A DNA stretch of 64,000 nucleotides from Hemileia vastatrix (taxonomy: Eukaryota; Basidiomycota; Pucciniomycetes; Pucciniales; Zaghouaniaceae), in assembly GCA_030280995.1 (NCBI GenBank), contig JASXTE010000017.1:6213001-6277000 (forward strand). The letters run 5' to 3'. Of this stretch, positions 48,461-60,000 are shown one piece after another. The position numbers and the translations under genes are program-made. The number at the start of each line of letters is the position of its first letter. Within the stretch, counting starts at the first letter, position 1. Below the pieces are notes generated by a model. The model had not been told where the DNA came from and ran no database searches. It saw nothing but the letters and a program-made list of their open reading frames with translations.

Positions 48461-49339
48461 TGTCTGTTCCTCACAATCAGTCATTCTATTCCACAATGCT
48501 GAAACAATTCTATGGACAGTTGGATTATTGTTAAAATATTCCATGTCCTCCTTTTCAATTCTCTCACTCTCCTGTGAACTTCTCATCTCACTAGTAGGTG
48601 GTTGCAACTGAGGATTAACTGTATTATCATTGTATATAGTACTGTTATTATGGACAAAAGACAAGTCAGGTGTATCTACTCTAAAACCTAAATTTCTTAA
48701 ATCCTCCTCTATTTTTTGTACAGATTTAACATCAATAGAATTACCTATATTGTAATTATCAGTATTATGTCTAATCTGAGAGGGTAAGTTACTTACCAAG
48801 GGATGGTTGCCAGTCCTGATTTTTGGCGCTTTTTTCCCTTGTAAGGGTGAGCTGAGGAAGTCAGATGAGGGGGTGGATCCCTGTTGCAACTGTGGCTTGT
48901 CCACTGTTGGTGAAACCAGTCCCATTTCCATTTGTCTACCAGGATTTTCTCCTGGGAGTGAGTGGACCCTCCTTGGGTAGGGGGTTGCTGATTTGATTGA
49001 CTGGGCTGGCCTCCCTTTAATTCTGCCATTGCCTGATTCATCTGCTGAAATCCTACCTTGCAATTGTTTTGCAACTGCTCTACCTCTTTGAACATGAGAG
49101 ATTTTGATTCCTCTAGCTTCAGAACCTGTTTGGCCAGGTGGGACAGTTGATCCTGAAGAGGAGGAGACGTCTTTTTGATAGTTATCTTTTTTAAGAGGGC
49201 GTCCTTTTCCTCTATACTCATGCTTTCTGGCTGGGGGTACTGTTGTCCCTCCATGGTGATGTCCTGGAAAGTTTTTATTAGCTTTAGACCTGGTATTATA
49301 AGCAGGCTGTTCACTTACACTATCCTGGGGAGCACTCAT
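48428..49339 (-). CDS. Gypsy-2 N-terminal gag leader ORF
   Basis: A 303-codon frame starting MSAPQDSVSEQPAYNTRSK at 49339, the first ATG-led ORF after the LTR leader. The second half (VDKPQLQQGSTPSSDF to IEKEDMEYFNNNPTVHRIVS) looks protein-like. In the first half the overlapping frame 49314-48793 is more convincing: it has EEKDALLKKI and LSHLAKQVLKLEES, which form coiled-coil heptads. The real protein may thus use both frames, implying two compensating indels. The 3' end overlaps the capsid frame by about 30 bp in the -1 direction. Confidence 0.6.
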   Translation of the reverse strand: MSAPQDSVSEQPAYNTRSKANKNFPGHHHGGTTVPPARKHEYRGKGRPLKKDNYQKDVSSSSGSTVPPGQTGSEARGIKISHVQRGRAVAKQLQGRISADESGNGRIKGRPAQSIKSATPYPRRVHSLPGENPGRQMEMGLVSPTVDKPQLQQGSTPSSDFLSSPLQGKKAPKIRTGNHPLVSNLPSQIRHNTDNYNIGNSIDVKSVQKIEEDLRNLGFRVDTPDLSFVHNNSTIYNDNTVNPQLQPPTSEMRSSQESERIEKEDMEYFNNNPTVHRIVSALWNRMTDCEEQTVNSLVIQFHP

Positions 49340-49850
49340 ATTGTTCAGAATAACAATATTTTACGTCTACAAAAGGAAAAAACTCTGTGGAATTAGTAGA
49401 CAAAAGATATTAGTAATTATATTACTAATAAAAAAGCAATGGAGCTTACCCTGAATTTATATCTTTATTTATTTAAATAAAATATAAGAAAAATTCGAAA
49501 AAATCTGTTAAAAATATAATAATAAGTTTAACTAGACCTCTATAAGGGTGAATAATTAGCTTACCAAGCTTTAGCCAAATACCAATTTAATTGGGTGTTA
49601 TATTGGTGTCCAAATACCAAGTGAAATTGGGTTTATATTGGGTACAGTTACTACTGTAAATATCTAATTTTTATGATAAAAAATTAGTACAATTATTATA
49701 AGGGTTCTTTTCCGCAATCAATGAGTTATGATGACCCACTAATATGCAGCAGACCCAAATATTTGGTTAATTTTGAGTTGTACTAAGGTAAAAATCACGT
49801 CCCAAGGCTTATACTAAATAATAAGTAAAATATAAGGAAAGACCCCCAAT
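49340..49850 (-). other. Gypsy-2 leader with primer-binding-site candidate
   Basis: About 510 bp between the 5' LTR and the first gag ATG with no ORF. Immediately inside the LTR, on the minus strand, ATTGGGGGTCTTTCC (49836-49850) is a candidate primer-binding site: TGG complements a tRNA CCA end. The tRNA is not identified. Confidence 0.6.
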
Positions 49851-51027
49851 TGTCAGTACAGTCTAGTATATAAGTATGATATAATAGTGTTATTTTATGG
49901 TCCTACTACTTATTAATAAATGATTTAGTGATTAAACCTCAGGGGAAGATTAATAGAATAGTTATACTCAAATAAAACTCACAATACTTGGATTTAAATG
50001 CGTGCTAGTGGTGGAAAATAGAAGAATAAAATATAGTTATAGCTTTTATAAAGATAATATCAATTTATAAGGGCTTTATAATATATTTCTGAATGTTAAT
50101 AATTGTATTGTAGTGTTTGTTTGAATTGTAGTAATTGAATGATGATAATAAACCGTCAAAATCCCTCCTTACTTATACCCAAATCCACTGGAGTGCACAG
50201 ACCTTCAATCCAGATGATGTCACTGCTATCCCCGGCAATTACAGCACTGTGAGGGCCCATAACCTCCCCATGGCGTCCACTTCAAGCAGTTTCAACACCC
50301 AGACCTCCAGTAAGGACCCTTCATCACTATTAATAATAACACAGAGTCATACCATAAATAGAAATCCCAGATAAAAGCGGATACCATAAAGAAACAGGTA
50401 AAATAAATGATCAAAAAGAGATTTAATGAAACTAAAAGCATATAAAGGAAACAAATAAAATTTCCAAGCCCCCAATAACATCCCCAAGCATCCACATTAA
50501 CCCAAAAACATATTTCCAACTCATAAATCCGTGAATAACCATCCAAGGAAGTAATTTTAGTTGTCCAAACTGGGTGTATGCGCCTGATATAGGTGTCTAT
50601 GCTTCTGTAGGCTTTGTGAGTCCACTGATTTCGTCCATATGACCTAAAATAAGCAGAAAAACAAAGGTTATAGGCTATTAAGGGGCTAAAACCCACTTAT
50701 ATACCTAAATATACATAATATACTGCATATTTCACTGAATATGAGATTTATGTATACATATAAGCTTATGTATGTCAATAATTACTTAATATCAGTTAAG
50801 ATAAGTATATTATGACTCCATTAACACCTTAATAAGTATTATTAGGCCATGGATAAGCTATTTAAACCATTATAAATTATATAATAGAATAATAATTATA
50901 TATATATATAATAAAATAATATATATTATTATTTTAACCTTATTTTTAAGATATAAGCTTAATCTAATTAAGGTTATCTTATTTTAAGCATAAGAAATAC
51001 TCAGTCCTAAGGATATTTAGGCTGACA
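49851..51027 (-). mobile_element. Gypsy-2 5' LTR
   Basis: 1177 bp, TGTCAG to CTGACA in either reading. It carries the promoter for the element on the minus strand; no single TATA box could be chosen among many AT-rich candidates. It truncates the gene at 51028-51817. Confidence 0.95.
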
Positions 51028-51817
51028 AGAGATATATGATTGAATTTTAAGGATAAAAGAATAACAATAAGAAAAAAAGGAAACAAGAATATACTCATTA
51101 TCAAAGCCTTTGCTTTTTTTTTGAGATTTATTATTTGATACATCGGAAAATTCATTAGCAGAAGCCGGTTTAATACGTCGAACAAAAGAGGAGCCTTGGT
51201 ATAATCTCTTTTTCTTGGAGCAGATAACAGGTGTTTCAAGATTTTCCTTAGAAGTTGAAGCATGAGTTAAATCTGATGGTTCATCTGTCTCATCATCATC
51301 CCTAATGACAATGATTTCATCAGGAGGAATCATACCCTCCTCGTAAGCTACAAATATATATGAAGAAAAAAAAATATTAATAATCTTATCTACTAATTTA
51401 AAAGGTGACAAAAAAGGTGAAGAACATACATTTTTCAAGGCTTTTCACATATTGGAGTAAGTCATTACAAGGGTTAGATAAATATGAAGGAGAAGGATTA
51501 TTGTTAAGGATCTTGACAAGTTCTTCTGTTTTATCTCTAGCCAATTCAAGTAAATTGCAATACTGAACTCTCGTTATTTCCTGCCTCTCATTGCTAAGTA
51601 CAGGAGGGTTAGGTGCCATGCCATGTGGCAGACATGGTGCAAGCTCAAAAGCTTCAAAGAAAGTATCAATCAGAGAGTGGGATGAAACACATTCGGGTGC
51701 TGGAAAATCAATTTTTTGAAAAAAAAAGATATAGAACATAAGTGAAATATATAAATTAAGAGAGAGGAACATGATATACATACAAAGTGGAGGTGTAGGA
51801 TTTTGTATACTAGACAT
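51028..51817 (-). CDS. Unidentified three-exon gene, 3' end cut by Gypsy-2
   Basis: Start ATG 51815-51817 (MSSIQNPTPPL). Exon 1 51784-51817, intron 51700-51783 (GTATGT to TTCCAG), exon 2 51430-51699, intron 51348-51429 (GTATGT to TTGTAG), exon 3 from 51347. Phases agree across both introns and there is no stop in about 200 spliced codons. Exon 2 encodes a helical segment (SHSLIDTFFEAFELAPCLPH, then ELARDKTEELVKILNN). Exon 3 is acidic then basic (VIRDDDETDEPSD, SKKKRL, KKSK), resembling a disordered tail with nuclear-localisation-like Lys runs. No domain is recognised. A GTATAT near 51085 may be a further donor, with the remaining exon(s) lost at the LTR. It is the one multi-exon gene here without obvious decay apart from truncation. 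Confidence 0.6.
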
Positions 51818-52867
51818 ATTGATTAATGAATATTAAAAAAAAGTATTTGATATCAAAAAATTATGATGTAATATGATGAATATTTATAAGAAACTCTATT
51901 CTAGAAAATTGAAAAGGATAATTTAATAGGATAAAAAATTGAATAAGATTAAAATTAAAGTGAGGATGAAAGAAACAGAAAACATAAAGAGGGGGATTTT
52001 ATATTATTTGAGCTTTTTTTAACATGTATTATTCATAGTGGGGTAAACTGAGTAACATGCTTAATCACAATCTGTTTATATTGAAGCGAAATTTGATGTA
52101 GCTAACAGAAAATACTAGTAATTCTTAGGGGACTTTTAGTGTGAAAAACAAATAATAACAAATGTATATCCCATATGCAAATTGCCACGGGTAAATACAA
52201 AATTTTTTAAATTAAAATTTACTCCTAAACAGTGGAGATACACTTAATTAGTATATTATATGAAAAAAAAGGATAATCCTTTATGAATATTTGTTAAATT
52301 TACTTTCAGATGACAATGCGAGATTCTCATATCTACTGATATGCCTCATCAAACAAGAAATGAATTATAAATATAAAATTGGTAACATTAAAATTTAAGA
52401 TAAGAATTTGTTTTTTAAGTGACAGGAGAAGTGTCAGGCTAGGGTGTGGGAACCGTGACCAAACCATTGATAAACTTGGATACAACTAAGGGGAAAAAAA
52501 AATTGAATAGTTTTATTTTACAATATATCTTATTCTGCACAAGATATTGCATTGTTGTCCCTAACTATACCAATATTGTTACTTTTCAAAAGTTATAGGA
52601 CTACTAAGTTGATAAAATATTATTATGAATCACCCAATGAAATACCTTAAGCAACATTCAAAATTATTAAAATAATAATATTCAATTTGTGATTTGGATT
52701 AACTAATTTTTCACAACTTACCACAGTTTTGATTAATATAATAAAACTTGAAAAAAATTGTTGAGATAACCTAGAAATGGGTGCAAGAAAATGATGAAAC
52801 ATATGACTTGAAACTTAACTCATACACTATTGATAAACTTCATGGAACCTGACTAATTTCTTTCAAA
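51818..52867. other. Upstream region of the 51 kb gene
   Basis: No gene seen. For the minus-strand gene, TATAAATA lies about 65-75 bp upstream of the ATG (about 51880), with pyrimidine-rich stretches beyond (to about 51960). The rest is unremarkable AT-rich DNA up to the palindrome array. Confidence 0.45.
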
Positions 52868-54783
52868 ATTAATTTTGAGACTGGAATATTGAATTTTAGC
52901 TATGACCAAGTACTGTAAGTGACATGGTTTGTATTCAATATATTGGTGTTGAAATTAATTTTGATAGGAATCAACAAGTATCATATGGCACCATGCATGA
53001 AACCCTGACAGAAACCACCAAATTTATGAGGCAATGAACCTCATAATTTTGATCAAAATTAATGTAGACCCCTGCATATTGAATACAAGCCATTTCACAT
53101 GGACTACACAGACATAGATAAAATTCAACATGCATGGCTTAAAATTAATTTCAATCGAAATTAACCAAGGCATTAAAACATCAATTTTTATATGGTGTAC
53201 TTGATCAAACCAGTTAATCTAACTGCTTAGCTTACCTATACTTATAGGAATTTTATGCATAGTCCATGTCCATATTAATTTCGATTGAAATTAATGTTGA
53301 CTAATACATAATGAATACATGCTATGCCACTTACACTTGCCAGGCATAGCTACCATTAAATATGCCAGCATCAAAAATTAATTTCGATTGAAATTAATGA
53401 GCATGATAATCATGAATTTCTGGAGTCAACTGCTTATTTTTATGCATGGTGCCTTGCAACATTAATTTTGATTGAAATTACTTTTGATACTGGCATATTT
53501 CATGTAGCTATGCCTGGAAAGTGTAAGTGGCATAGTGTGTATTCATTATGTATTGTTCAACATTAATTTTGATCAAATTAAATATTGACATTTGCATATT
53601 GAACCCAAGCCAGCAAACAACCCAAAAGATTCTTCATAGAACTGCCCATTAATTTCGATTGAAATTAAGGCTGACCATATACATATTTAATGGTAGTTAT
53701 ATCTGGTCTGAGTAAGCAGAGATTACTTATATTCAATATGTATTGGTCAACATTAATTTTGATCAAAATTAATGAGCATTTTGATGATGAACTTTTTCAC
53801 TCAGTTGTTTCAATGCATAATGGCATGCCAACATTAATTTTGATCAAAATTAATGTTGAAGTGATATAATGCTTTTTTTCATGACATGTAAAGGACAGCA
53901 AGTATTTTTAAGTATTGAAATTTACTATACATGTTGAGGGTAAATATAAAATTTACATATCCATATTAATTTCTATAAAAATTAATGTTGACCAATACAT
54001 AATAAATAGTAAATATGCCTGGCTAGTGTAAGTGGCATAGATTTTTTTCAATCTGCACTTGGAAACATTAATTTCGATCAAAATTAAGGTTCATGATTAT
54101 CATCAATTTATGCAGTCAGTTGCTTACTGTTATGCATGGTAACATGTCAACATTAATTTTAATAAAAATTGAATTTGACATGCCACCAAGCATTTTTCTG
54201 TAAGATGAAAAGTAGGGCCCTCTATTCTTAAGTAAACACATTACAATGCATATTGAGCATGTATATATCATTTACACATTAATATTAATTTCAATCAAAA
54301 TTAATGTTGACCAATAAACATTGAACACAAGCTTTACAACTTACACACACCAGATATAACTACCATTCAATATGTATATTGTCAACACTAATTTCGATCG
54401 AAATTAATGAGCAGTTTTATGAAGAATTTTTTGGGTTGTTTGCTGGTTTGGGTTCAATATGCAAATGTCAATATTAAATTCTATTGAAATTAATGTTGAC
54501 CAATAGGTAATGAATACACACTATGCCACTTACACTTTCTAGGAATAGACAACATGCAATATGCCAGTATCAAAAGTAATTTTGATTGAAATTAATGTTG
54601 GCAAGGCACCATGCATAAAAATAAGCAGTTGACTCCAGAAATTCATGATTATCATGCTCATTAATTTCGATCAAAATTAATTTTTGATACTGGCATATTT
54701 AATGGTAGCTATGCCTGGCAAGTATAAGTGGAATAACGTGTATTCACTATGTATTGGTCATCATTAAATTTGATTGAAATTAA
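52868..54783. repeat. Palindrome-punctuated foldback array
   Basis: About 18 copies, plus two half copies at the left edge, of a 20-bp palindrome of form TTAATTTYGATYRAAATTAA. Centres: 53052, 53154, 53284, 53387, 53471, 53572, 53658, 53762, 53843, 53975, 54077, 54162, 54294, 54397, 54483, 54585, 54670, 54773. Spacings fall into three classes: 81-88, 101-104 and 130-132 bp. Spacers are homologous within a class and occur in both orientations; for example 53398-53461 is the reverse complement of 54596-54660, and 53582-53648 of 54408-54473. Arms 53275-53772 and 54285-54783 form one large inverted repeat centred near 54029. No coding potential. Confidence 0.92.
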
Positions 54784-54998
54784 TATGGATACATAAATGT
54801 GACATAAAGAGGTATGGACCATCAATTTGTTGAAAATACTTTTTATATCTCATACATTATTTGTTTTTCTTAAATAAAATGTTACTCTCTCTCAATATCA
54901 CTTTATAACATTTACCTGGCTGCTTTGAAAAAAAACAGAATACATAAAATTCAATATAAGATAGCTATATTACACAGAAGATCACCGTTATACCTAAG

Positions 54999-56664
54999 TT
55001 ATGATGATGTTGATGCTCTATTAATTGATTCCCGAATCTTTACCAGATCAATATCAGCTCCAACCCCAAGTGACTCACGTTCATTCACAGATAATCCTTG
55101 CAAAAATTTTGCTGAATAGCAATTCTTGGGGAGGTATTTGGGAACATTGAATATAACATTTTGTGCAACTGTCCTTTCTGATGACCGTGAATATGTTTTT
55201 AATGCTGATTTTCTTTGAGCTGGTGTATGGGCTAAGTCCTTTGTCATCTTATCCATTTTTTTAAACAAATCATTGAGTTCTTGATTTTGCCATCCAGGAA
55301 TAGCTCAGATAGGTGCAGTTGGGGCTGGTGCTGGGCCTTCCTCGATATCAGAGATGAACCTAGTATCATGAAAAAGCACAACAAAACCTGGCACATCAAT
55401 GCAGAGATCTCTTGTTAACTTTTAGCGTGCACTAGCAATCTGAATTCCAACTAAATCAGCTTCATAATAACAAAAAGAAAAGTAAAATAAAAAACTTACC
55501 TTGGTCCGATAACGTTTTACTTGTGCCCTTGCCCTCTTTTCAATCTTTTCTCTTGCTACCCTTTCCTCTTCTTGCCCAAACAGCCTTATCATCTCCTTCC
55601 CCTTATTCACTAACCATTTCTCCATAACAAATTGAGTGAACTGAAGCTTTGACTGATCGATTGTATTCAAGGTGGTGAGCCACCTGGTACAGTGGTCGCA
55701 TACTCTGCTTCCCATGACTTGATTCCAAGTTGATTCCAAAAAATCACGGCAAGTCCAATCAAAGGCAAATTTCCGAAAACCTTTTTCTTGAAATTCACGC
55801 TCTAAGTTTCTTTTGACAGAAAGTGGGATCGGTGCTCCTCCTTTTAGTCCTCAAGACTCAGGTGCTGGAAAAAATTCGGGTAGTCAAATTTTGGATCGCA
55901 AGAAGGCTATAGAATTGGTTATCAGAAATTGTCAATCAGCTGCAGAATTGGCACGGTTAGAAGATTGGACTTGGGTTAGGATAGTTTGAATGGTTTTTAG
56001 TTTGAATTGGCTCCAAGCTTTCCAATTTTCAATCTCCAAAGGTGTTGGGCTCGCAGGATATTTTTATATTTGTGTTGGTACCCCAAGACAATACTTCAGA
56101 AAGTGGTAAATATTTCTATTTAGACTGTTCGAGCTCCTGGGAACATCATTCCTTCTAACTAAGCCTCTTACAGCCCTTAACCCCCGTTCTCGTTCATGAG
56201 ACTTTGCTGAATTGAGTCTGTGGTAATCACTGATACCCATAATGATTGAGGGATTCACTAACAATTCAAATAAGTTAATTAAATTGGTTATTTTTCAATA
56301 AAAGAATACAATAAAAATTTGACTTACAAGCTCCACTTGTGCTTGCTCCTTGGTTAGGATGAGCAGATGATGATTGGTCTCCGAAAAATTCCCTCAAAAC
56401 TTCACTAGCCCAATCTCTTCCTAGATGATCAGCACTTTCAGGAGCAGAAGGATGATTTGTATTAAAATTTCTCGGTTCTGAATGAGACTGTTGGCCTGGA
56501 TTGGGATTAGGTGGTGGGTTAGGATTAGGCGGTACAGATTGAGATGCATCTGGAGGTGGATCAGCAGCGGGTGGTGGTGGAGTATTTCCAGTATTAGTAT
56601 GTTGAGGTGGAAAACAATCAGAATCAGTTGGGTCAACAGACATCCCTTCAAAATTATCATCCAT
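54999..56664 (-). pseudogene. Accessory ORF2 of the Tnp2-type transposon, copy B
   Basis: Start ATG 56662-56664, Pro-rich N-terminus. Exon 1 ends at 56328; intron 56258-56327 (GTAAGT to GTTAG); exon 2 56257-55500 encodes ISDYHRLNSAKSHERERGLR, then FAFDWTCRDFLESTWNQVM, a Cys pair in VCDHCTRWL, and a long basic/acidic helix (EEERVAREKIEKRARAQ). Intron 55419-55499. Exon 3 55418-54999 ends with YLPKNCYSAKFLQGLS and a Ser tail. Phases agree. In-frame stops: 55305, 55851, 55884, 55932 (all TGA) and 56064 (TAA). It resembles the gene at 61546-62665 block for block. No known enzymatic domain; being adjacent and co-oriented with the transposase suggests a DNA-binding or regulatory partner (inference). 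Confidence 0.75.
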
Positions 56665-57042
56665 AATGAACTGTAATAAAATAAAATAAAATAAAAATAA
56701 TCAGTTGTTAAAATTTATACCTATCAAAGCTAAAGTAAAAAAAGATACTATGTATATATTCTTGTTAACATGAATGTTATCTTGTCGAAAAATAAAGTGA
56801 ATAATATATAGCTATCAGCTAAAGTTGAAAGGTCAAACTATTTATAGTAGATGAATGAGCAAGAAGATCATTCATTAAGTAAAAAATTTATCATATTTCT
56901 CATTATCAAGATTTTCTTTCTTTCATTCTTACATTTAAGATAAAAATAACTCATTGAAAGCATGGGTTCTCTTGCAATAAAAGCAACCAAAGTAATTTTT
57001 CACTGATTTATGATAAGGTATGTTGGATGCATTGCATTTTTT
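56665..57042. other. Spacer between transposase and ORF2
   Basis: About 380 bp, AT-rich, presumably the 3' region of the transposase gene and promoter of ORF2. No specific site stands out. Confidence 0.4.
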
Positions 57043-60000
57043 AATCGAGCATTGAATTATTTCTTTCACCATTTACAAACATCACCAATCCTACAAATTT
57101 CCCAAATCCCATATTAACACAAAGATGTTAGTCAACAGAAAATAAATTTGATTAATTTTTTCACTCACTACTGTCTGCAGTCCAATGGCAGTGACAACCT
57201 CATCTTTGATTCCAAATATTCCTTTTTTGTGCTCGACAGTAGCTGCATGTGCAATTATTGCATCTTTCTTAATCACAATTTGAGTTGCTTTGGCTACTCT
57301 TACTAACTGACAATGCACTTGTGTGAAAAGCTCATAGGGATCCTTTGATGTTTCTTCTGGACGGAGCTCTTTGAAAGGACTTACTATTAAATATATTTGA
57401 TCATTCTCTTCCTTCAACCTGAAAAGATCATCAATTTTCCCAAACTGTCTATCTTTTCCATAGTAGAATTCAATTTTTGAATTAGCAATGTGTCAATGGT
57501 AACTAGTAAACCTCTTTCCATGTATCAATATGCTTGCTAAATTTTCAACTACCCGATCCCCACTTTTCTCCGATGGTGTCAAAGCCCGTCTTGAAGTTTC
57601 TTTTCCCATTCGTGCCCTTACCCATTTAGTAAATAATGCCATACTTAGATGGATCCATTTGTTTTGTTTATCGAGATCAATATGGATTTTTTTAGTCTCA
57701 CATTGATCATTATCTTCAGCTTCACCAAGATCTAATACCCTAGACTTCCGATACCAATGTTTGAGCATTGTTAGCGGTATCTCTCCTGTGGTAAATATTA
57801 ATAAATTAGCACAGCTGAGTTTTTAAATCATTGCTTACAAACATTACATACGTGGATGGTGATTGTTTGGAATTTCAGATAATATATGATTCACCCGCTC
57901 TCCAGACCAAGTAGCTGTACCTGATGGTGGACCAAGACGCTTTATCATTTCAGGATAATGTTGAGTGATATACAGATTTGGCTTTGCATTAATATTCTTC
58001 CAACCCTCTTCCAGGCACTCACAATACTCTAACAGAAATTGATCTAGAACTTTAAGCTCATTAGTCTGTATATTTTTTAATCTCAAAAAATTGGTGATCA
58101 AGCATAATGTTACAAGTGACTTGAGAAGATAATATTCTCTTGGTTTTTCAGCTGAGGAAGCTGAAGATTCAGATTCTTTAAATTTTTCAAACCAAAGGGG
58201 TATAAGTGACAAAGGGAAGTAGAGAGTATACAGCATGTGCCATTCTGCTGCCTTGAGGGATCCTGCCTTTTTAGATCCTACTGATTTTGGAACTTGTGTT
58301 AGCCAGGAAGGTCTTCTTACTTGATCAATCATCTTCCATACAACCTGTAGCTCTTCTGCTGTGATTTGTGGATTACTACTACCTTCATTTTCTTTCTCCT
58401 TACCTATCCTTTTATTTTCTTCATCTCTAGCTGTCTCATTTGATGAGTGAGATCCTTCACTCTGTGATATGCTAATGCTCCTTTGCCTTAAGTTATACAA
58501 TGAATTCCTACTGTCACTGCTGTGAGACTGTATTGAGGCCAAATCGCTATATGGAGGAATAAATTTGGAGCTGGATGACCTACTCTGGCTTCTTGATCAA
58601 TTTGTTCCCAATCCTTCATTATCTAGTCCATGATGACTTGATGACTGTCTTGAACTCGTACGTCTTTGCCGCTTGTGCTGTCTCGTGTGCCATGTATCAT
58701 CATCATCATTATTCGTGGTGCTTAAGCTACTTCTACGTTTTTTCGAATGTTTTTGCAGTGAAGTATCAGAAAAGAAATTGTCATATTCTTCTCTTACATG
58801 CCAATTTTTATCCTTTTCCAGCTTTCTTTCTAGATCTTTTGCTGAATTTTGGATTTGAAAATAGCTTAGACTGTGATCTTTTAGGTTGCCAAGCATATGT
58901 GAATGCATAACATCAATTGTGCAATATTCAGTTGGACGCCAATATTCAAGGTTATTCAGCTTACTCCATCGTACCCCATGATTCTGAACAATTGATACAC
59001 GCTCCCAATGTGACTTAGAATTTTTCCACTTTGTTTCCCAGCACATATGATCCTCATGATTCCGTAATGAAAAATTTCCCACATTCTTTTCACTAATTTT
59101 ATCTTTAGAGATATTACAGAAAGAGCAGAACATTTTTGCAGAGTGACTCGAAAAGCCAGCCAATTTTCGTTTTGCAGGAATGTCACCTATCAAAGAGAAC
59201 AATGCAACTCTTACTTTCCGGCCTCGTGGATAAAGATGTGTCTTTTCAATCAATATACCATCCCATAGAGTTTGTAGATCATTTACAAGTGATTTTAGAA
59301 GGTGATTAAGCTGTTAACTTGTGGGTTCTGTTGGTCCAGGTATAATAGCATACAAAAAAAGATTTTCCATTTTGTATCTATCTTCTTGAGGTAGGTTCAT
59401 ACACACCATCATAATATTTCCTACAGACTTCTGATAACCTCCAATCCTATTGCCACCAGGCCTAAACCAGTTGACATATAAAGTAAACATTAAGTTTCCT
59501 GAAGTTATCGTATATTCATCATCATTGCTATCCAGAGCTGGAGTGGTAATGGGAAAGTTTTTCCATATTGAACCATCACAAACATCCTTCATCAAATCAC
59601 ACTCTACATGTTCTGCCACAGGGGTTTTCTTCTCAATCAAAAGCTCAAATTTGAACAGTTTGATCTTTTCCTTAAGCCAGTGGATAAAAGAATGGTGATG
59701 AAATGTTTTAAGAGATAAGTATTTTACATGTTCTTGATGTTCCTCCATCAAATACAGCCTTTCATAACATTTAACTGCAATTTGTCCTGCTCCAAAACTT
59801 TTTAAATAGTGCTTTGATGATGAAAGAAACGGTTGATTGCAACATAGTATAGATGGTTGAGATTCAGATCTATACTCATAAATAGCAAAGCATTCAGGAC
59901 AGCATGTTTTAGTGAAAAATGATTGATTGAGCTTTAATCGACTAAGAACTGTATCTATCGAGCGTGGGATCAGGAGGACAATGCTATCAGAATCCAGTAT

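Larger units (their letters stand above)
42185..51027 (-). mobile_element. Gypsy-2: nearly intact chromodomain Ty3/Gypsy retrotransposon
   Basis: Two LTRs of exactly 1177 bp (42185-43361 and 49851-51027) enclose a minus-strand internal region with gag-like ORFs, a zinc knuckle and an uninterrupted 1224-codon pol. LTR ends are TGTCAG...CTGACA. By my count the LTRs differ at about 23 sites (about 2%), so insertion was fairly recent. The flanks (TATAC at 42180-42184, AGAGA at 51028-51032) do not match, so no target duplication is visible. The left flank is an older Gypsy-2 copy and the right flank an unrelated gene. Confidence 0.96.

Noticed and set aside
48793..49314. Separate 173-codon gene overlapping the Gypsy-2 leader ORF
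   Set aside because: It is more likely the alternative frame of the same gag N-terminus split by indels than a second gene; noted under the leader ORF.
52868..54783. CRISPR array (regular palindromic repeats with spacers)
   Set aside because: The surrounding DNA is clearly eukaryotic, spacers fall into recurring homologous families in both orientations rather than being unique, spacer sizes are 60-112 bp, and there are no cas genes.
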